From Bacillus sp. (in: firmicutes) (lineage in GTDB: Bacteria > Bacillota > Bacilli > Bacillales > Cytobacillaceae), in assembly GCA_003457145.1 (NCBI GenBank), contig DMSR01000296.1, positions 599 to 7,319 on the forward strand: a stretch of 6,721 nucleotides of DNA, given 5' to 3'. The notes under the pieces are model-generated. The model did not search any database. It saw only the letters and a program-made list of their open reading frames with translations, and was not told the origin of the DNA. Positions within the stretch are counted from its first letter, which is position 1. Every line of letters begins with the position of its first letter. The position numbers and the translations under genes are program-made. Shown here one piece after another: positions 4,617 to 6,721 of this stretch.

Positions 4617-5933
4617 ATGGATACTCAATTTTTAATGAACAGTCTTTGGGTAATGATTTCGGCAGTACTTGTTATTCTGATGATTGGAGGATTCATCCTT
4701 CTTGAAACGGGATCAACCAGGATGAAGAATGCAGGCCATATCGCCGGAAAAACAATTTTGACTTTTGGCATTTCTTCGCTTGTATTCTGGGCAGTTGGCT
4801 ACGGTTTAATTTTCGGAGATGGAAACTCCATTGTTGGCTTATCTGACTTTTTCTACTCAGGGTATGAAATGGAAGGACTAGGTCTTTCCGGCTCAGTTTT
4901 CTTCTTATTCCAGCTTGCATTCGCCGGAATTTCATTGACAATCGCTTTTGGCGGGTTCGCCGAGCGAGCTAAATTGTCTGTATATCTGGTTTTTGCACTT
5001 TTATTCTCTGTTCTGGTTTATCCTTTCATCGCTCACTGGATTTGGGGTGGTGGCTGGCTGGCTGAACATGGTAAGCAGGATTTCGCTGGTTCAACAGTTG
5101 TCCATCTTACAGGAGCTATGGCTGCTCTAGCCGCAACTATCCTGTTGAAGCCTCGTATTGGCAAGTACAATAAAGATGGCTCAGCCAATAATATCGAAGG
5201 GCACAACCAAGTCTTTACAGCATTAAGCGTTTTATTATTATGGGTCGGATGGTTTGGCTTCAATGCAGGAAGTACGATATCAGTGGATGGTGCATTTTTC
5301 GGATTCGTTGCCTTGAATACGAATCTGGCTGCAGCAGCTGGAACTGTTGCAGCTATGGTTATATCCTGGATTGTGGTTGGCAGGGCTGATGTACCAATGA
5401 TGCTCAATGGGGCGTTGGCAGGGCTAGTTGCTATCACCGCTTCATGTGCATTTGTTGAAACTTGGGCTGCAGTGGTCATCGGGTTGATCTCGGGACTTCT
5501 TGTATTCTACAGCATTCGTTTTTTTGAAAATAAGAAGATAGATGATCCAATCTTCGCCCTGTCTGTTCACGGAACAGCAGGTGTGTGGGGAACTATATCT
5601 ACAGGGTTCTTCGCTACTCCAGAGCTTGCTGCTGTTGGTCAGCCTGGTTTGTTTTATGGTGGTGGATTTGAACAATTAGGCGTCCAGGCAATGGGGGTCT
5701 TTGCAAGTGGTGCTTTTGCCTTCATTGTGTCATTTATCGTTTTATCCATCATGAAGCTAGCCATGAAGGGATTACGAGTAACCGAAGAGGAAGAAATCAT
5801 CGGTCTCGATATAAGTGAGCATGGCAGCTATGGTTATCCAGAATTAGTAAATTCACAGTCCGCACCAACTCCTTCAGGTCCGGTTACTAACACAAGCAAA
5901 AATGCTCCATTAATACACAGCAGCCATCCGTAA
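4617..5933 (+). CDS. Ammonium transporter, Amt/AmtB family
   Basis: The 438-residue integral membrane protein should form the trimeric Amt channel that brings in ammonium when it is scarce. Conserved features include ETGSTRMKNA (30-39), GGFAERAK (112-119), DFAGSTVVH with the conserved Asp D155 and first pore His H163, GWFGFNAGS with gate Phe F215 (211-219), and ALSVHGTAGVWG with the second pore His H318. The twin-His pair is therefore intact. About 11 hydrophobic helices are followed by the cytoplasmic tail RVTEEEEIIGLDISEHGSYGYPE, the region that contacts PII proteins in other bacteria. After it comes an unusual Ser/Thr/Pro-rich extension of about 30 residues (NSQSAPTPSGPV... to the end). 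The ATG follows AAAGGGG (4604-4610) by 6 bases. It is driven by its own TnrA-box promoter and followed by a DUF294 gene, not by glnK as in nrgAB. It is not a close relative of B. subtilis NrgA at the N-terminus. Confidence 0.95.
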   Translation: MDTQFLMNSLWVMISAVLVILMIGGFILLETGSTRMKNAGHIAGKTILTFGISSLVFWAVGYGLIFGDGNSIVGLSDFFYSGYEMEGLGLSGSVFFLFQLAFAGISLTIAFGGFAERAKLSVYLVFALLFSVLVYPFIAHWIWGGGWLAEHGKQDFAGSTVVHLTGAMAALAATILLKPRIGKYNKDGSANNIEGHNQVFTALSVLLLWVGWFGFNAGSTISVDGAFFGFVALNTNLAAAAGTVAAMVISWIVVGRADVPMMLNGALAGLVAITASCAFVETWAAVVIGLISGLLVFYSIRFFENKKIDDPIFALSVHGTAGVWGTISTGFFATPELAAVGQPGLFYGGGFEQLGVQAMGVFASGAFAFIVSFIVLSIMKLAMKGLRVTEEEEIIGLDISEHGSYGYPELVNSQSAPTPSGPVTNTSKNAPLIHSSHP

Positions 5934-5943
5934 ATTAATTGAG

Positions 5944-5976
5944 CGGCGGTTCCATCAGTGGGACCTGCCGTCTTTT
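5944..5976 (+). terminator. Hairpin between amt and DUF294 gene: leaky terminator or mRNA-stability element
   Basis: A 10-bp stem with one bulged T (5944-5953 with 5960-5970, CGGCGGTTCC against GGGACC-T-GCCG, one G-U pair, loop ATCAGT) is followed by TCTTTTCGATTTT. The T tract is imperfect, and AGGAGG of the next gene lies about 17 bases beyond it. Partial read-through would give less DUF294 protein than Amt. Confidence 0.5.
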
Positions 5977-6003
5977 CGATTTTAATGGAGCTAGGAGGTA
6001 AAA

Positions 6004-6721
6004 ATGCAAATGGAATTCAATAACTATCACGAGATAAATGATTTCCGCCTAAAGGGCATTGCTCTCTCTTCACAAAGCAATGAAGATCTGAATGAATTTC
6101 ACGACTTAATTTACCATCATGTGCTTTCCATGTCCGTGAACCAGATAAAACTGCGTTATGGCCAGGCTCCCTCCCCTTTCACCTTCTTTGTAATGGGGAG
6201 TGCCGGCCGAATGGAGCAATCGATATGGAGCGACCAGGATCACGGCGTGATATACCAAATGAAGAATGAAGAATCTAAGGAATATTTTATCCGGCTTGGA
6301 GAGGAGATCTCGAAGGGATTGATGCTGGCAGGTTACACGAAATGTCCGGGTGGAGTAATGGCAAGCAATCCAATGTGGAGCAAATCAGCAGACGACTGGA
6401 GGTTACAAATCAATCATTGGGCATGCGACTCCTCTTGGGAAGCGATCCGGTACTTGCTGATTTTCGCCGATGCCCGTCCATTCCATGGCGATCCCCTCCT
6501 CCTTTCTAATCTTAAAAAAGAATTGTTTACAATAATCGATAAAAAGCATCTAATAATAAAGTTGCTTCACAATACGATGCACCTAAAGAAGGGCGTTGGA
6601 ATACTAGGACAGCTGCTGGTTGAAACGCATGGAACATTTTCAGGCTCTATAAATTTAAAAAATACTGCCTTTTTCCCATATGTAAATGCTGTGAGACTTC
6701 TTGCTTTGAGTGAATGGATTC
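6004..6721 (+). CDS. DUF294-type putative nucleotidyltransferase (3' end outside window)
   Basis: The frame is open from ATG 6004 to the window edge (239 residues visible). It contains a GlnD-like nucleotidyltransferase motif: GSAGRMEQSIWSDQDHG, with GS at 65-66 and metal-binding Asp D77 and D79. CPGGVMASNPMW (114-125), a Trp-rich DDWRLQINHW (130-139) and FADARPFHGD (154-163, D156 as the possible third carboxylate) follow, as in the DUF294 nucleotidyltransferase-like domain and its C-terminal substrate-binding partner. Unlike many DUF294 proteins, no cyclic-nucleotide-binding or CBS domain precedes it. The ribosome binding site AGGAGG (5993-5998) is 5 bases before the ATG; ATG 6010 is an alternative. 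It lies 70 bases behind amt with no promoter of its own that I can see, so it probably shares the TnrA-driven transcript. A role in modifying a nitrogen-control protein is suggested by homology and position only; substrate is unknown. Confidence 0.85.
   Translation, partial: MQMEFNNYHEINDFRLKGIALSSQSNEDLNEFHDLIYHHVLSMSVNQIKLRYGQAPSPFTFFVMGSAGRMEQSIWSDQDHGVIYQMKNEESKEYFIRLGEEISKGLMLAGYTKCPGGVMASNPMWSKSADDWRLQINHWACDSSWEAIRYLLIFADARPFHGDPLLLSNLKKELFTIIDKKHLIIKLLHNTMHLKKGVGILGQLLVETHGTFSGSINLKNTAFFPYVNAVRLLALSEWI

Noticed and set aside
5033..5479. 148-codon minus-strand frame inside amt
   Set aside because: It is a shadow of the conserved Amt reading frame; composition is low-complexity Ala/Thr/Pro with no motif and no ribosome binding site.

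Overview
The window looks like chromosomal DNA of a low-GC Bacillota, most likely a Bacillaceae (Bacillus/Mesobacillus/Cytobacillus type). The grounds are strong AGGAGG/AAAGGGG ribosome binding sites, sigma-A-like promoters, a clear TnrA regulator with TnrA/GlnR operator sequences (TGTNA-N7-TNACA), a FbpA-type Fur-regulated basic protein and an IS1182-type transposase. No species can be named from the sequence alone.

Layout. 1-864 (+): C-terminal part of an IS1182-family transposase whose 5' end lies outside the window, followed by two strong hairpins (915-995). 1010-2473 (-): AGCS-family sodium:amino-acid symporter, convergent with the transposase, TTG start, with a good sigma-A promoter at 2515-2543. 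2595-2630: terminator of the next minus-strand gene. 2650-3513 (-): amidinotransferase-fold hydrolase of the DDAH/arginine deiminase group. 3695-3883 and 3855-4028 (+): two small overlapping genes, the second a FbpA-family protein. 4113-4436 (+): tnrA. 4617-5933 (+): Amt-family ammonium transporter. 6004 to the window end (+): DUF294 putative nucleotidyltransferase, cut by the edge. There is no gene-free stretch longer than about 185 bases.

How it fits together. Apart from the insertion element and FbpA, the genes point to nitrogen acquisition: an amino-acid symporter, a guanidino-compound hydrolase, the nitrogen-limitation regulator TnrA, and an ammonium transporter with a putative nucleotidyltransferase. 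Two perfect TnrA/GlnR boxes are visible. One lies upstream of amt at an activating distance. The other lies inside the tnrA core promoter, a position that suggests repression. A third, one-mismatch box at 3594-3610 sits in the divergent region between the hydrolase and the small-gene pair, about 50 bp from a plausible start site on each side.

The most interesting points are the amt-DUF294 pairing without a PII (glnK) gene between or directly after amt, the possible shared TnrA site in the divergent region, and the overlapping small-gene pair. No wholly new system is evident; these are regulatory and small-gene leads.
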